Positions 1 to 6,679 of a stretch of DNA of 21,044 nt are shown piece after piece. The stretch spans positions 1-21,044 of the forward strand of contig JALZUF010000126.1 in NCBI GenBank assembly GCA_023301785.1. Reading direction: 5' to 3'. The notes beneath the pieces were generated by a model. The model had not been told where the DNA came from and made no database searches. It saw only the letters and a program-made list of their open reading frames with translations. Every line of letters begins with the position of its first letter. Positions within the stretch are counted from its first letter, which is position 1. Source of the DNA: Alphaproteobacteria bacterium. Lineage in GTDB: Bacteria > Pseudomonadota > Alphaproteobacteria > Micavibrionales > Micavibrionaceae. A program made the translations under genes and the position numbers.

Positions 1-309
1 GTCTAAGACCAGCGATGCATCTGCGAATAAAGAGGGCGCACTTAAAGAACGCGCCAATAAAACACCATTACGATCAATTATATCCGCACGTTTTTTAACA
101 TCCTCCAATGAGGCATCTTCACGGAAATCATCTTCAACACCTTCACTAACAGCTGCGTGAATAAGAGACAAATCTGCTGCCCTTGCAACAACAACCACAA
201 AACAGGCTACAAAAAGAATACTAATCAAAATCAATCGACCACGCGCTTGATCCAAAACAGTTTGCCGTACACCAGTAATATTTATCTTTTTATAATAAGA
301 AGGACGCAT
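1..309 (-). CDS. ftsI: FtsI / PBP3-type cell-division transpeptidase, N-terminal part
   Basis: This partial gene runs off the left edge; the first 103 codons are visible. Translation of the minus strand starts MRPSYYKKINITGV, followed by a basic stretch and one membrane segment at about residues 24-44 (rich in Ile, Leu, Phe and Val). After that comes the motif RADIIDRNGVLLARS at about residues 74-88, which is typical of the juxtamembrane start of the class B penicillin-binding protein pedestal domain. The transpeptidase domain is outside the window. By family knowledge it crosslinks septal peptidoglycan in the inner membrane together with FtsW and FtsQLB. Its ATG lies 2 bases past the ftsL stop, so the two genes are probably co-translated in the mraZ-rsmH-ftsL-ftsI operon. 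FtsI is preferred over PBP2 because of this context. Confidence 0.9.
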   Translation of the reverse strand, partial: MRPSYYKKINITGVRQTVLDQARGRLILISILFVACFVVVVARAADLSLIHAAVSEGVEDDFREDASLEDVKKRADIIDRNGVLLARSLSAPSLFADASLVLD

Positions 310-311
310 GG

Positions 312-674
312 TTAATTGTCCCCCTTATCTTGCTCAATCGAAACACGTTGCAAAACAATACTCGGCTTAACAGACGGCTTAATCGGAACATCTAATTCTG
401 GCATATCCGCGTTCGCATCAATAAAATTAGACTTTTCAGAGGCTTTTTGATCTATATCTAAATTCTCGATCGTTAACTTTTCCAACCTCTCTGGGCGGTT
501 CAAATAATCCCATTCAACTGTCAAAACATTTAAAGAATTCTCTTCAGCAGATATCTTAGATTCTACTAAATTTAAATCACCCTCAACACGCTGAACAGAT
601 TGACTAGTTTCAAATAACAACGTACCAACCAGAATAGAAAATCCAATAAAAACAAGGCCAGATATCTTAATCAT
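312..674 (-). CDS. ftsL: Cell division protein FtsL
   Basis: This 120-aa bitopic protein has a very short cytoplasmic start (MIKIS), one membrane helix at about residues 5-21, and then a periplasmic region that starts as a likely coiled coil (about residues 25-60, with heptad-like Leu/Val spacing). The tail from about residue 85 is Pro- and charge-rich and looks disordered. Sequence identity in FtsL is always weak, so the call rests on size, topology and its place between rsmH and ftsI, where ftsL normally sits. FtsL forms the FtsQLB complex that activates FtsWI at the septum. Its start overlaps the end of rsmH by 8 bases, and its stop is 2 bases before ftsI, which suggests translational coupling. 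Confidence 0.88.
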   Translation of the reverse strand: MIKISGLVFIGFSILVGTLLFETSQSVQRVEGDLNLVESKISAEENSLNVLTVEWDYLNRPERLEKLTIENLDIDQKASEKSNFIDANADMPELDVPIKPSVKPSIVLQRVSIEQDKGDN

Positions 675-1608
675 CTTGCCCTCCTAAACGTGTGCCGACA
701 CGTAACTTTGCAGAACGTGATCTAGGGTTTTCCTGAGTTTCCTCACTACTCGCCTCGATTGCTTTTCGCTTCTTCAAAACAAAGCTTGAATCATTTTTAA
801 CTTCAACGCTTGGCGGCATATGCCGCGACGCATTTTGTATATAGCCAGATTTCTCATACAAAAAGGACTTCACTATTCCATCTTCCAATGAATGGAAAGA
901 CACAACAACAAGCCTACCAGCCTCGTTCAACAAAGACTCCGCAGCTAGAAGCCCCCCCTCTAACTCACCAAGTTCGTCATTCACCGCTATGCGTAGCGCC
1001 TGAAATGTTCTGGTTGCCGGATCAATTTTATCTTTTGGGGATCTCGGAACAACACTTCGGATCACGTCCGCCAAATCAGATGTTGTTTCAAATCTTTTCT
1101 CTGCACGGCGCAGAACAATCTTTTTCGCAATACGGCGAGACAAACGCTCTTCACCATATTTATAAATTAAATTTGCAAGATCTTCTTCTTGGGTATTATT
1201 GACAATATCAGCCGCCGTATCACCAGATTGCGACATACGCATATCCAACGGGCCATCAAAACGAAACGAAAATCCACGCTCCGCTTCATCAATCTGCATA
1301 GACGACACACCAATATCCAACACAAAACCATCAACCTTTTCAAAACCCGCAGATTGAACCAACTCAAACGCATCACCGAAACACCCCTGCACAAAAATAA
1401 ATCTTCCACCGAATTCCGCAGCAAACTCTTCTGCCAAAGCAACAGCATTCGGGTCACGATCAATAGCAATAACTGTGCAATCGGAGGCATTTAAGAAAGC
1501 ACGTGTATAACCACCTGCACCGAAAGTACCATCAACATAAACCTCACCGTCCTTTGGGGACAGCGCGTGTAAAACTTCTGGTAACATAACAGGATAGTGA
1601 TTATTCAT
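667..1608 (-). CDS. rsmH: 16S rRNA (cytosine1402-N4)-methyltransferase RsmH (MraW)
   Basis: RsmH methylates N4 of C1402 in 16S rRNA using SAM. The protein shows the N-terminal HYPVMLPEVL segment, the SAM-binding motif DGTFGAGGYT, the motif VLDIGVSSMQID, the family block GFSFRFDGPLDMRM, a FQALRIAVNDEL segment and the VVVSFHSLED motif near the C-terminus. Two starts are possible. A GTG at 1614 has no properly spaced Shine-Dalgarno, while the ATG at 1608 (MNNHYPVML, 313 aa) has AGGGG seven bases upstream and is chosen here. It overlaps the mraZ stop by 8 bases, and its own end overlaps ftsL by 8 bases, the usual compact arrangement at the head of the division cluster. The length is normal for the family. 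Confidence 0.97.
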   Translation of the reverse strand: MNNHYPVMLPEVLHALSPKDGEVYVDGTFGAGGYTRAFLNASDCTVIAIDRDPNAVALAEEFAAEFGGRFIFVQGCFGDAFELVQSAGFEKVDGFVLDIGVSSMQIDEAERGFSFRFDGPLDMRMSQSGDTAADIVNNTQEEDLANLIYKYGEERLSRRIAKKIVLRRAEKRFETTSDLADVIRSVVPRSPKDKIDPATRTFQALRIAVNDELGELEGGLLAAESLLNEAGRLVVVSFHSLEDGIVKSFLYEKSGYIQNASRHMPPSVEVKNDSSFVLKKRKAIEASSEETQENPRSRSAKLRVGTRLGGQDD

Positions 1609-2059
1609 GACCACGCCCCTTCGGTATCGTCAGCTTTTTAGACTGAACAGCATGACGCGCCTCGTCACGCCTCGCCTCAAAATCAGACGGATTCCAAATT
1701 TGAAACTTAGCCCCCATTCCAACAAAAGAGGCTCTTTCAGAAAGATTTGCAAAACCAATTAAGTCTTGCGGCATCACAACACGGCCATCACCATCCATAG
1801 AAAGCTGAACCGCTGTTCCAAAAATCGATGTCGCCAAATCATCTTGCTCGGCGGAGAACAAATCAAAATCATCTAAGCGATTACCGATCTCTTGCATATA
1901 AGACCAAGCAACCCCTTCCAAACACGCATAAGTATTAGATCGAAACAGAACAACCCCTTGAAATGACTCTGGCGACAATTCAGCACGAAACGGCGCAGGT
2001 ATAGAAACCCGCCCCTTCTTATCAATTTTATTTTCGTGCGTTGACAGAAATAGTGTCAT
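1601..2059 (-). CDS. mraZ: Transcriptional regulator MraZ
   Basis: This 152-aa protein has two AbrB/SpoVT-like half-domains. Each carries the family signature DxxxR: DKKGR at residues 13-17, followed by VSIPAPFR, and DGDGR at 89-93, followed by VVMPQDL. In E. coli and other bacteria MraZ binds direct repeats ahead of its own gene and represses the division and cell-wall cluster. Here it is the first gene of the minus-strand mraZ-rsmH-ftsL-ftsI series, and a matching repeat array lies 76 to 110 bases upstream (see the regulatory entry). The start at 2059 gives the expected MTLFLSTHENKID N-terminus. A Shine-Dalgarno-like AGGGG exists but is about 14 bases from the ATG, so initiation may be weak. 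Confidence 0.97.
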   Translation of the reverse strand: MTLFLSTHENKIDKKGRVSIPAPFRAELSPESFQGVVLFRSNTYACLEGVAWSYMQEIGNRLDDFDLFSAEQDDLATSIFGTAVQLSMDGDGRVVMPQDLIGFANLSERASFVGMGAKFQIWNPSDFEARRDEARHAVQSKKLTIPKGRGHE

Positions 2060-2134
2060 TCTTGCTCTTGAACCCCTAAAAAAGGAAAATTTATGTCGTT
2101 AAATACAAAATAATCGTGCCCCACATCCATCCGC

Positions 2135-2185
2135 ATGGAAAAACATGGATATATATGGGATACCATGGGAAAAGCTTAATATCAA
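2135..2185 (-). promoter_or_regulatory. mraZ promoter with four 10-bp-spaced MraZ-box-like repeats
   Basis: Four direct repeats of ATGGR start at 2135, 2145, 2155 and 2165 on the plus strand (ATGGA, ATGGA, ATGGG, ATGGG), exactly one helical turn apart. On the minus strand a possible -35 TTGATA (2180-2185) and -10 TATCCC (2157-2162) are separated by 17 bases, so the repeats cover the -10 and the start of transcription. MraZ is known to bind short repeats of similar spacing near its own promoter. The repeats are seen directly; their role is inferred. The -10 is a poor match, and the repeats read on the strand opposite to mraZ. Confidence 0.6.
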
Positions 2186-2338
2186 TTCACGTTTAGATCA
2201 AGAAGACGTTCATGCACATTTAATTTAAAAACTCACTTAAAACTAAAACGCATAGCTCACACAACCATTTGTCATAAGTTAAAAATATCCTTACAAATGC
2301 CAAAAACTCCTAAGTCGTTGTTTTTATTAAAAAAAATA

Positions 2339-2390
2339 TTGACTCAAGAGTTTTTATTATGGTAATGGTCTCTATGCTTAAATTTAAGCA
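2339..2390 (+). promoter_or_regulatory. Candidate promoter and 16-bp perfect palindrome ahead of the small ORF
   Basis: TTGACT at 2339-2344 matches a -35 element. The best -10 at acceptable spacing is TAATGG (2363-2368, 18 bases), which is weak, so the promoter call is tentative. Just downstream is the perfect palindrome TGCTTAAATTTAAGCA (2375-2390). It has no loop, so it looks more like a dimer-binding DNA site than an RNA hairpin. The regulator is unknown. Confidence 0.35.
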
Positions 2391-2427
2391 CGTATTTATG
2401 AGTAAATCTGTGTGAGGGGAAAACACC

Positions 2428-2523
2428 ATGACTGCTTTATTAATAATGGCTTTATCTGTAAACGGTGGACTGTATGTAGGCACAATCGCTTACAGCACAT
2501 TTATGTCCAATAAATCAGAATAG
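2428..2523 (+). CDS. Small hydrophobic protein of 31 aa, unknown
   Basis: The ATG at 2428 is preceded by GAGGGG with 8-base spacing, one of the better ribosome binding sites in the window. The reading frame encodes 31 residues: MTALLIMALSV, then NGGLYVGTIAYSTFM, ending SNKSE before TAG. The profile is a single short membrane-compatible stretch (about residues 3-26, with a central Asn-Gly-Gly) and a polar tail. The ORF sits in its own unit: a TTGACT hexamer and a palindrome upstream, and a strong hairpin terminator 17 bases after the stop. I do not recognise the family. It could be a small membrane protein, or a short leader in a regulatory transcript. Coding is inferred from the ribosome binding site and the surrounding signals only. 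Confidence 0.5.
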   Translation: MTALLIMALSVNGGLYVGTIAYSTFMSNKSE

Positions 2524-2539
2524 AGCTTAGTAAAACAAG

Positions 2540-2571
2540 AAAAAGCCGCCCTAAATATTGGGCGGCTTTTT
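2540..2571. terminator. Strong bidirectional rho-independent terminator
   Basis: A perfect 12-bp stem (AAAAAGCCGCCC at 2540-2551 with GGGCGGCTTTTT at 2560-2571) closes an 8-base loop. The A-tract and T-tract on either side give a U-run for transcripts from both directions. It therefore ends the small plus-strand ORF transcript and also lies 9 bases beyond the 3' end of the minus-strand RNase P RNA. Confidence 0.92.
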
Positions 2572-2580
2572 AAAATAAAA

Positions 2581-2943
2581 TGTCAGAGGGTCTATAAGCC
2601 GGGTCCTGTCTTCTTTAAAAAAGAAGGATAACCATTCATCTAGAATATTTGTTACCAAATATTTCAAGCGACCTACCCGAATGACAGGCAGAAAACATAC
2701 CTATACGCCATTCCTATTTGGTCTTGCTTCTGGTGGGGTTTACAATGCCTTGTTTATTACTAAACAAGCGGTGCGCTCTTACCGCACCTTTTCACCTTTT
2801 CTCTATAAATAGAGTAGTCTATTTTCTGCTGCACTTTCCATTGGCTCGCACCATCCGGACGTTATCCGGCACCATGTTTTCACGAAGCCCGGACTTTCCT
2901 CGGTTCAGCCAAAGCTAAAACGCGGTTATCCGACCTTCTGACA
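2581..2943 (-). ncRNA. rnpB: RNase P RNA, bacterial class A
   Basis: This is the catalytic RNA that matures tRNA 5' ends. On the minus strand the universally conserved 5' block GAGGAAAGTCCGGGC is at 2887-2901, and the conserved 3' block ACCCGGCTTAT is at 2594-2604; together they form the P4 region. The ends were set by the P1 helix: bases 2932-2942 pair with 2582-2592 over 11 positions with one mismatch. The total is about 360 nt, normal for a type A RNA. Its promoter (TTGCTT, 17 bases, TATATT at 2979-2951) overlaps the end of the amidase gene, and the bidirectional hairpin at 2540-2571 terminates it. From memory, the order amidase - rnpB - mraZ recurs in alphaproteobacteria. Confidence 0.96.
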
Positions 2944-2950
2944 AGAAAAA

Positions 2951-2979
2951 AATATAAACATCTATTTAGTAAAAAGCAA
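2951..2979 (-). promoter_or_regulatory. Likely rnpB promoter
   Basis: On the minus strand TTGCTT (2974-2979) and TATATT (2951-2956) are separated by exactly 17 bases, and the predicted RNA starts about 8 bases beyond the -10. The -35 lies inside the last codons of the amidase gene (stop at 2962-2964). Hexamers and spacing are seen directly; activity is inferred. Confidence 0.65.
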
Positions 2980-3654
2980 ACCTTGTTCTATCAAGCCAGC
3001 TAAGCGCAACTTTGTTAAATCACAAACGACGCCTTGCGTTTCACCAACAAACACTTCTGGAACAAAATGTCTTTGAAACGCTACAAGAAGCTTCCTATCA
3101 TCATCAGATCCATACCCTAGCTTCCTAATAGCAGCGTATACATCCTCTAAAGGAGAAGCTGAACTAATCATTTCAGGCCAAGCACCTATCCCCACTTTCG
3201 CAAACTCCGCCCATGGAAACAACTCCCCAGGGTCCTCTTTACGATCTGGCGCAACATCAGAATGTCCCAAAACCAATTTGATTGAAGGATGCTTTTTAAG
3301 AACATCCAAACTTAATTTTTTTAAGGTTTCGATTTGAGCAATAGGAAACTCACAATATCCAAACTCATGCCCTAAGTTAACAAGCTCAATGCCAATGGAT
3401 TTAGCATTCATCGCTTTATCGCCTTGCCAACTTGATACGCCCGCATGCCAAGCACGCTTATCGTCATCTACGTGTTTATAAATACCTCCATTCTCATCAA
3501 TAGTATAATGAGCACTAACCTCAGCCTGCTTATTCGTTAACCGATCCAAAGCGGCTTGCGCTGTTTTCATCCCTGTATAATGAAAGATCAAATACTCAAT
3601 CTGAACGTCACCACGCTCATCAAAATTAGGCGACGGTAACTCTATTATCTTCAT
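2962..3654 (-). CDS. N-acetylmuramoyl-L-alanine amidase, AmpD/AmiD (Amidase_2) family
   Basis: This 230-aa zinc amidase cleaves the bond between MurNAc and the L-Ala of the stem peptide. The catalytic pattern is clear: zinc ligand His25 in FHYTG, the VSAHYTID segment at about 47-53, the AWHAG segment at 68-72, Glu90 in IGIELVN, His131 in LGHSDVAPDRK and Asp141 in EDPG. No signal peptide is visible, which fits a cytosolic AmpD-like enzyme, although the longer C-terminal part (from about 165, possibly a small peptidoglycan-binding-like helical domain) is more like AmiD. The start overlaps the upstream transporter stop by 4 bases (ATGA), so the two are translationally coupled. A role in cell-wall recycling together with the transporter is possible but not shown. 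Confidence 0.92.
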   Translation of the reverse strand: MKIIELPSPNFDERGDVQIEYLIFHYTGMKTAQAALDRLTNKQAEVSAHYTIDENGGIYKHVDDDKRAWHAGVSSWQGDKAMNAKSIGIELVNLGHEFGYCEFPIAQIETLKKLSLDVLKKHPSIKLVLGHSDVAPDRKEDPGELFPWAEFAKVGIGAWPEMISSASPLEDVYAAIRKLGYGSDDDRKLLVAFQRHFVPEVFVGETQGVVCDLTKLRLAGLIEQGLLFTK

Positions 3655-4931
3655 CGCTTCTCCTTAACTTTCAATAACAAGACAAGGCCAACGACCCAGA
3701 ATATAATAATGCTCGCCATACCTGCCTGTTGCGTCCCAAAATAACTCGTCATCAACCCAAACATCAAAGGCCCCATAAAGGAAATAGATTTCCCCGTAAA
3801 CGCATAGAGACCATATGCTTGAGTCATCAAATGTGGAGGGCACAACTTCCCAATCATTGTACGGCTAGCCGCTTGAACTGGTCCCATAAACGTTCCCAAC
3901 CCTAGCGCTAAAATAAGAAAATAAACCTTATCTTCAATCAGCAAAATAGCGCCACCAACCACAATCAATCCAACCAAGGAAATAATAATTGTTCTTTTAG
4001 ATCCAATAGCATCATCAACGAAAGCAAAACCAAAAGCCCCTAATCCCGCCGTGACATTTAAACCAATGGCAAAGATAAGAATTTCAGTAAAATCCATTCC
4101 AAATTGACCAGCCGCGTAAACCCCACCAATCGCAAATAGAGTAACCAAACCATCTCGGTATATCGCACTAGCAATTAGGAAACGCACCAAATTAATATGC
4201 TGACGGACATTTTTTGCACTGGTGAAAAGCTGGTTTAAACCTTTCTTCAAAGCCTTAAAAAAACTTAAAGATTCTATATCAACGTCCTTCGTAAACAAAA
4301 ACATTGGGATCATAAAAATAAAAAACCAAAGCGCAATGAAAGGACCCGTTAAACGTATATGTTCAAAATTGTCTTTGGGAATAGGCAATAATGGTTCCGC
4401 TTCTCCAAGCCCAATAAAACCAAATAAGGTAATAGCCAAAGCACTTAAACCACCTAGGTATCCTAAGCCCCAAGCCCATCCAGATACACGCCCCATTTTC
4501 TCTTTCGGCGCAACATGTGGTAACAAAGCGTTATAAAACACTTGCGCCAACTCCAAGCCAATATTGGCGATGACAATAAGCGTTAAAACAAAAAGAATAT
4601 GCCCAGTCGAGTTATCAGGCGTTGCAAACCACAACAAAGCGCATGGTACAATACAAAGCATTGAGAGCCAGAAAATCCAACTTTTACGCTTACCAGAATT
4701 ATCAGCCACCGCCCCCAATAAAGGCCCTAAAAAAGCAATAAAAAACCCACTAATTCCAATCGCAAAGCTCCATTGGGCACTTCCCAAGGTTTCATCACCA
4801 ACAATTTGCCGAGAAAAATAAACTCCAAATATAAAAGTGATAATAACCGTGCTAAATGCTGTATTAGCCCAATCATACAGACACCATGAAAACATAGAAA
4901 ATTTTTGGGACTTTTTAGAAGGTTTAAGCAT
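3651..4931 (-). CDS. UMF1-family major facilitator transporter
   Basis: This 426-aa polytopic membrane protein has about 12 predicted helices. Its N-terminal motif WCLYDWANTAFSTVI is the hallmark of the UMF1 / Atg22-like branch of the MFS. A further conserved stretch is GPLLGAVADNSGKRK (about 68-82), the MFS loop 2-3 motif. The substrate of bacterial UMF1 proteins is not established; relatives have been linked to amino-acid or nucleoside efflux and to cell-wall recycling neighbourhoods. It is coupled to the downstream amidase by a 4-base overlap. No good Shine-Dalgarno precedes the ATG, which sits in a short direct repeat. It is divergent from msrA. Confidence 0.88.
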   Translation of the reverse strand: MLKPSKKSQKFSMFSWCLYDWANTAFSTVIITFIFGVYFSRQIVGDETLGSAQWSFAIGISGFFIAFLGPLLGAVADNSGKRKSWIFWLSMLCIVPCALLWFATPDNSTGHILFVLTLIVIANIGLELAQVFYNALLPHVAPKEKMGRVSGWAWGLGYLGGLSALAITLFGFIGLGEAEPLLPIPKDNFEHIRLTGPFIALWFFIFMIPMFLFTKDVDIESLSFFKALKKGLNQLFTSAKNVRQHINLVRFLIASAIYRDGLVTLFAIGGVYAAGQFGMDFTEILIFAIGLNVTAGLGAFGFAFVDDAIGSKRTIIISLVGLIVVGGAILLIEDKVYFLILALGLGTFMGPVQAASRTMIGKLCPPHLMTQAYGLYAFTGKSISFMGPLMFGLMTSYFGTQQAGMASIIIFWVVGLVLLLKVKEKR

Positions 4932-4987
4932 AAAATGAGCATAAAATAGCTTGTAACAAAAACAAAGCCCCTTGCGAATAAAGATAC

Positions 4988-5614
4988 ATGAAATACATAC
5001 TTATCATTACATTACTTCTCATCGCCCCCCTGTTCTATTTTGGGACGATAAAACAGTCAAAAGGAATGGACGTGGCAGACACTATCAAAACAACTCAACC
5101 AGATAACCTTCCTATTGCAACCCTAGCAGGTGGATGCTTTTGGTGCTTAGAGAGTGAATTTAGAGCATTTGACGGTGTTGTATATACAATCTCTGGCTAT
5201 ACAGGTGGCAAAATTGATAACCCAACATATGGCGACATCACCACAGGCAAAACAGGCCACGCCGAAGCCACAGACATCTATTACGATCCAGATATCATTT
5301 CCTACCGCGAACTTGTTGATTATTTCTTACGTAAATCACACGATCCGACACAACTTAACCGCCAAGGCGTTGATGTTGGCACACAATACCGTTCAGCAAT
5401 CTTTTATCACAATGATGAACAAAAAAAGATAGCTCAAGAGGCCATCAAAGCCGCAGAAAGCGATAAAGTCTGGAAAGATGATATTGTCACAACATTGGAG
5501 CCACTCACAAAATTTTGGCCTGCTGAGGATTACCACCAACAATACTATGAAAAATATGAGCAAGCCAATGGACGCCCACACATCCGCGTCCTCCTTAAGA
5601 AAAAGAACAAATAA
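4988..5614 (+). CDS. msrA: Peptide-methionine (S)-S-oxide reductase MsrA, exported or membrane-anchored
   Basis: MsrA reduces methionine-S-sulfoxide in proteins. The catalytic motif GGCFWCLE is present (Cys50, Cys53, Glu55), followed by ISGYTGG, TGHAEA and a DVGTQYRSAIF block, all family-typical. Cys50 and Cys53 are the only cysteines, so Cys53 is the likely resolving residue. The first 20 residues (MKYILIITLLLIAPLFYFG) form an uncleaved anchor or a signal peptide without a lipobox, so the enzyme probably acts in the periplasm, unlike the classic cytosolic form. It is 208 aa including this extension. It is followed after 69 bases by nadA on the same strand and is divergent from the transporter gene. 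Confidence 0.95.
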   Translation: MKYILIITLLLIAPLFYFGTIKQSKGMDVADTIKTTQPDNLPIATLAGGCFWCLESEFRAFDGVVYTISGYTGGKIDNPTYGDITTGKTGHAEATDIYYDPDIISYRELVDYFLRKSHDPTQLNRQGVDVGTQYRSAIFYHNDEQKKIAQEAIKAAESDKVWKDDIVTTLEPLTKFWPAEDYHQQYYEKYEQANGRPHIRVLLKKKNK

Positions 5615-5624
5615 AGCTTTATGG

Positions 5625-5643
5625 ATAGGCCATTTTGGTCTAT
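5625..5643 (+). promoter_or_regulatory. Inverted repeat upstream of nadA
   Basis: ATAGGCCA (5625-5632) and TGGTCTAT (5636-5643) are 8-base arms with a 3-base centre and one mismatch that would be a G-U pair in RNA. It lies 41 bases before the nadA ATG, between msrA and nadA. It could be an operator for a NAD regulator or a small hairpin in the mRNA. There is no U-tract, so it is not a standard terminator. Confidence 0.4.
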
Positions 5644-5683
5644 TAATATGCCTTCTTTTAAAGAGTATTCAGGAGACATAACA

Positions 5684-6679
5684 ATGTCACAACTAAGCTA
5701 TACCAGCGAAGTCGCAAGCGCGACGGCCCCTATCTATGAAATATTAAAAGATCAGTATGAAGAAAAGTACTGGCAATCGCTTGCCCCTTACATTTATGAA
5801 ATTAACCGCCTAAAAAAAGAAAAAAATGCGGTTATACTAGCTCACAATTATATGACGCCAGATATCTTTCACGGTGTGGCAGACATTGTTGGTGACTCAC
5901 TTGCCCTCGCTAGGTCCGCCGCACAGACAGAAGCTGATATTATTATTCAGTGCGGCGTGCACTTTATGGCCGAAACGTCCAAAGCTTTATGTATGGACAA
6001 AAAAGTAATCATTCCTGATATGAAGGCTGGCTGTTCTTTGGCCGAAAGTATCACCGCAAAAGACGTGCGCCTTCTTCGCGAAAAATATCCAAATGTACCG
6101 ATCATCACCTACGTAAATTCTTCTGCTGAAGTCAAAGCAGAAAGTGACATTTGCTGTACTTCTGGCAATGCTGTAAAAATTGTCAATGCCATGGACAGCG
6201 ATACGGTTCTTATGATCCCTGATAAATACTTGGCTGATTACACACGCCAACATACAGACAAAACAGTATTGACGTGGGAAGGAAGCTGTATGGTACATGA
6301 GCGCTTCACGCCAGAAGACATTAAAAAATTCCGTGCCAAATATGAAGGCATCCAAGTCCTTGCCCATCCAGAATGTCCAAAAGAAGTCCTAGACGAAGCC
6401 GATTATACAGGATCAACACAACAAATGATCGAATACGTTGAAGATGAAAAGCCCGCCCGTGTTGTCCTTATTACAGAATGTTCGATGAGTGATAATATTG
6501 CCGCGGCGCATCCTGAAATGGAGCTGGTGCGTCCCTGCCAAATGTGCCCGCACATGAAACGCATTACACTACCGAAAATTTTAAAAGCACTGCAAGACGA
6601 AGGCCCTGAAGTTCTCTTAGACCCAGAAATTGCAGAAGCATCCCGTATCCCTGTTCAAAAAATGTTGGACTTAAGCTAA
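5684..6679 (+). CDS. nadA: Quinolinate synthase NadA
   Basis: NadA condenses iminoaspartate with dihydroxyacetone phosphate to quinolinate using a [4Fe-4S] cluster. The three cluster cysteines are visible: Cys117 in KAGCSLAES, Cys202 in WEGSCMVHERF, and Cys285 or Cys288 in RPCQMCPHMK. Other family blocks are VILAHNYM, IIQCGVHFMAET and YVNSSAEVKAESD. The frame is open further upstream to an ATG at 5621, but the ATG at 5684 is preceded by AGGAGA with 7-base spacing and gives a normal 331-aa enzyme (MSQLSYTSEV), so it is chosen. The stop overlaps the nadC start by one base (TAATG). The aspartate oxidase gene nadB is not in this window. Confidence 0.97.
   Translation: MSQLSYTSEVASATAPIYEILKDQYEEKYWQSLAPYIYEINRLKKEKNAVILAHNYMTPDIFHGVADIVGDSLALARSAAQTEADIIIQCGVHFMAETSKALCMDKKVIIPDMKAGCSLAESITAKDVRLLREKYPNVPIITYVNSSAEVKAESDICCTSGNAVKIVNAMDSDTVLMIPDKYLADYTRQHTDKTVLTWEGSCMVHERFTPEDIKKFRAKYEGIQVLAHPECPKEVLDEADYTGSTQQMIEYVEDEKPARVVLITECSMSDNIAAAHPEMELVRPCQMCPHMKRITLPKILKALQDEGPEVLLDPEIAEASRIPVQKMLDLS

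Larger units (their letters stand above)
2060..2427. other. Intergenic region between mraZ and the small ORF
   Basis: This gap of about 370 bases is AT-rich. It holds the mraZ promoter and repeat array (2135-2185), then about 150 bases (2186-2335) in which I see no gene or clear structure, then a TTGACT hexamer at 2339-2344 and a perfect 16-bp palindrome at 2375-2390 ahead of the small plus-strand ORF. Confidence 0.7.

Noticed and set aside
810..1202. A 130-codon open frame antisense to rsmH
   Set aside because: It is a shadow of a strongly conserved gene and has no family resemblance or ribosome binding site.
1609..1614. GTG start for RsmH two codons upstream
   Set aside because: The AGGGG element is one base from the GTG but seven from the ATG at 1608, so the ATG is favoured.
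2718..2918. A 66-codon open frame on the plus strand
   Set aside because: It lies wholly antisense to the RNase P RNA, whose conserved blocks explain the sequence.
5621..5683. Longer N-terminus for NadA from an ATG at 5621
   Set aside because: It has no ribosome binding site, runs through the inverted repeat, and the ATG at 5684 has an ideal AGGAGA and gives the usual length.
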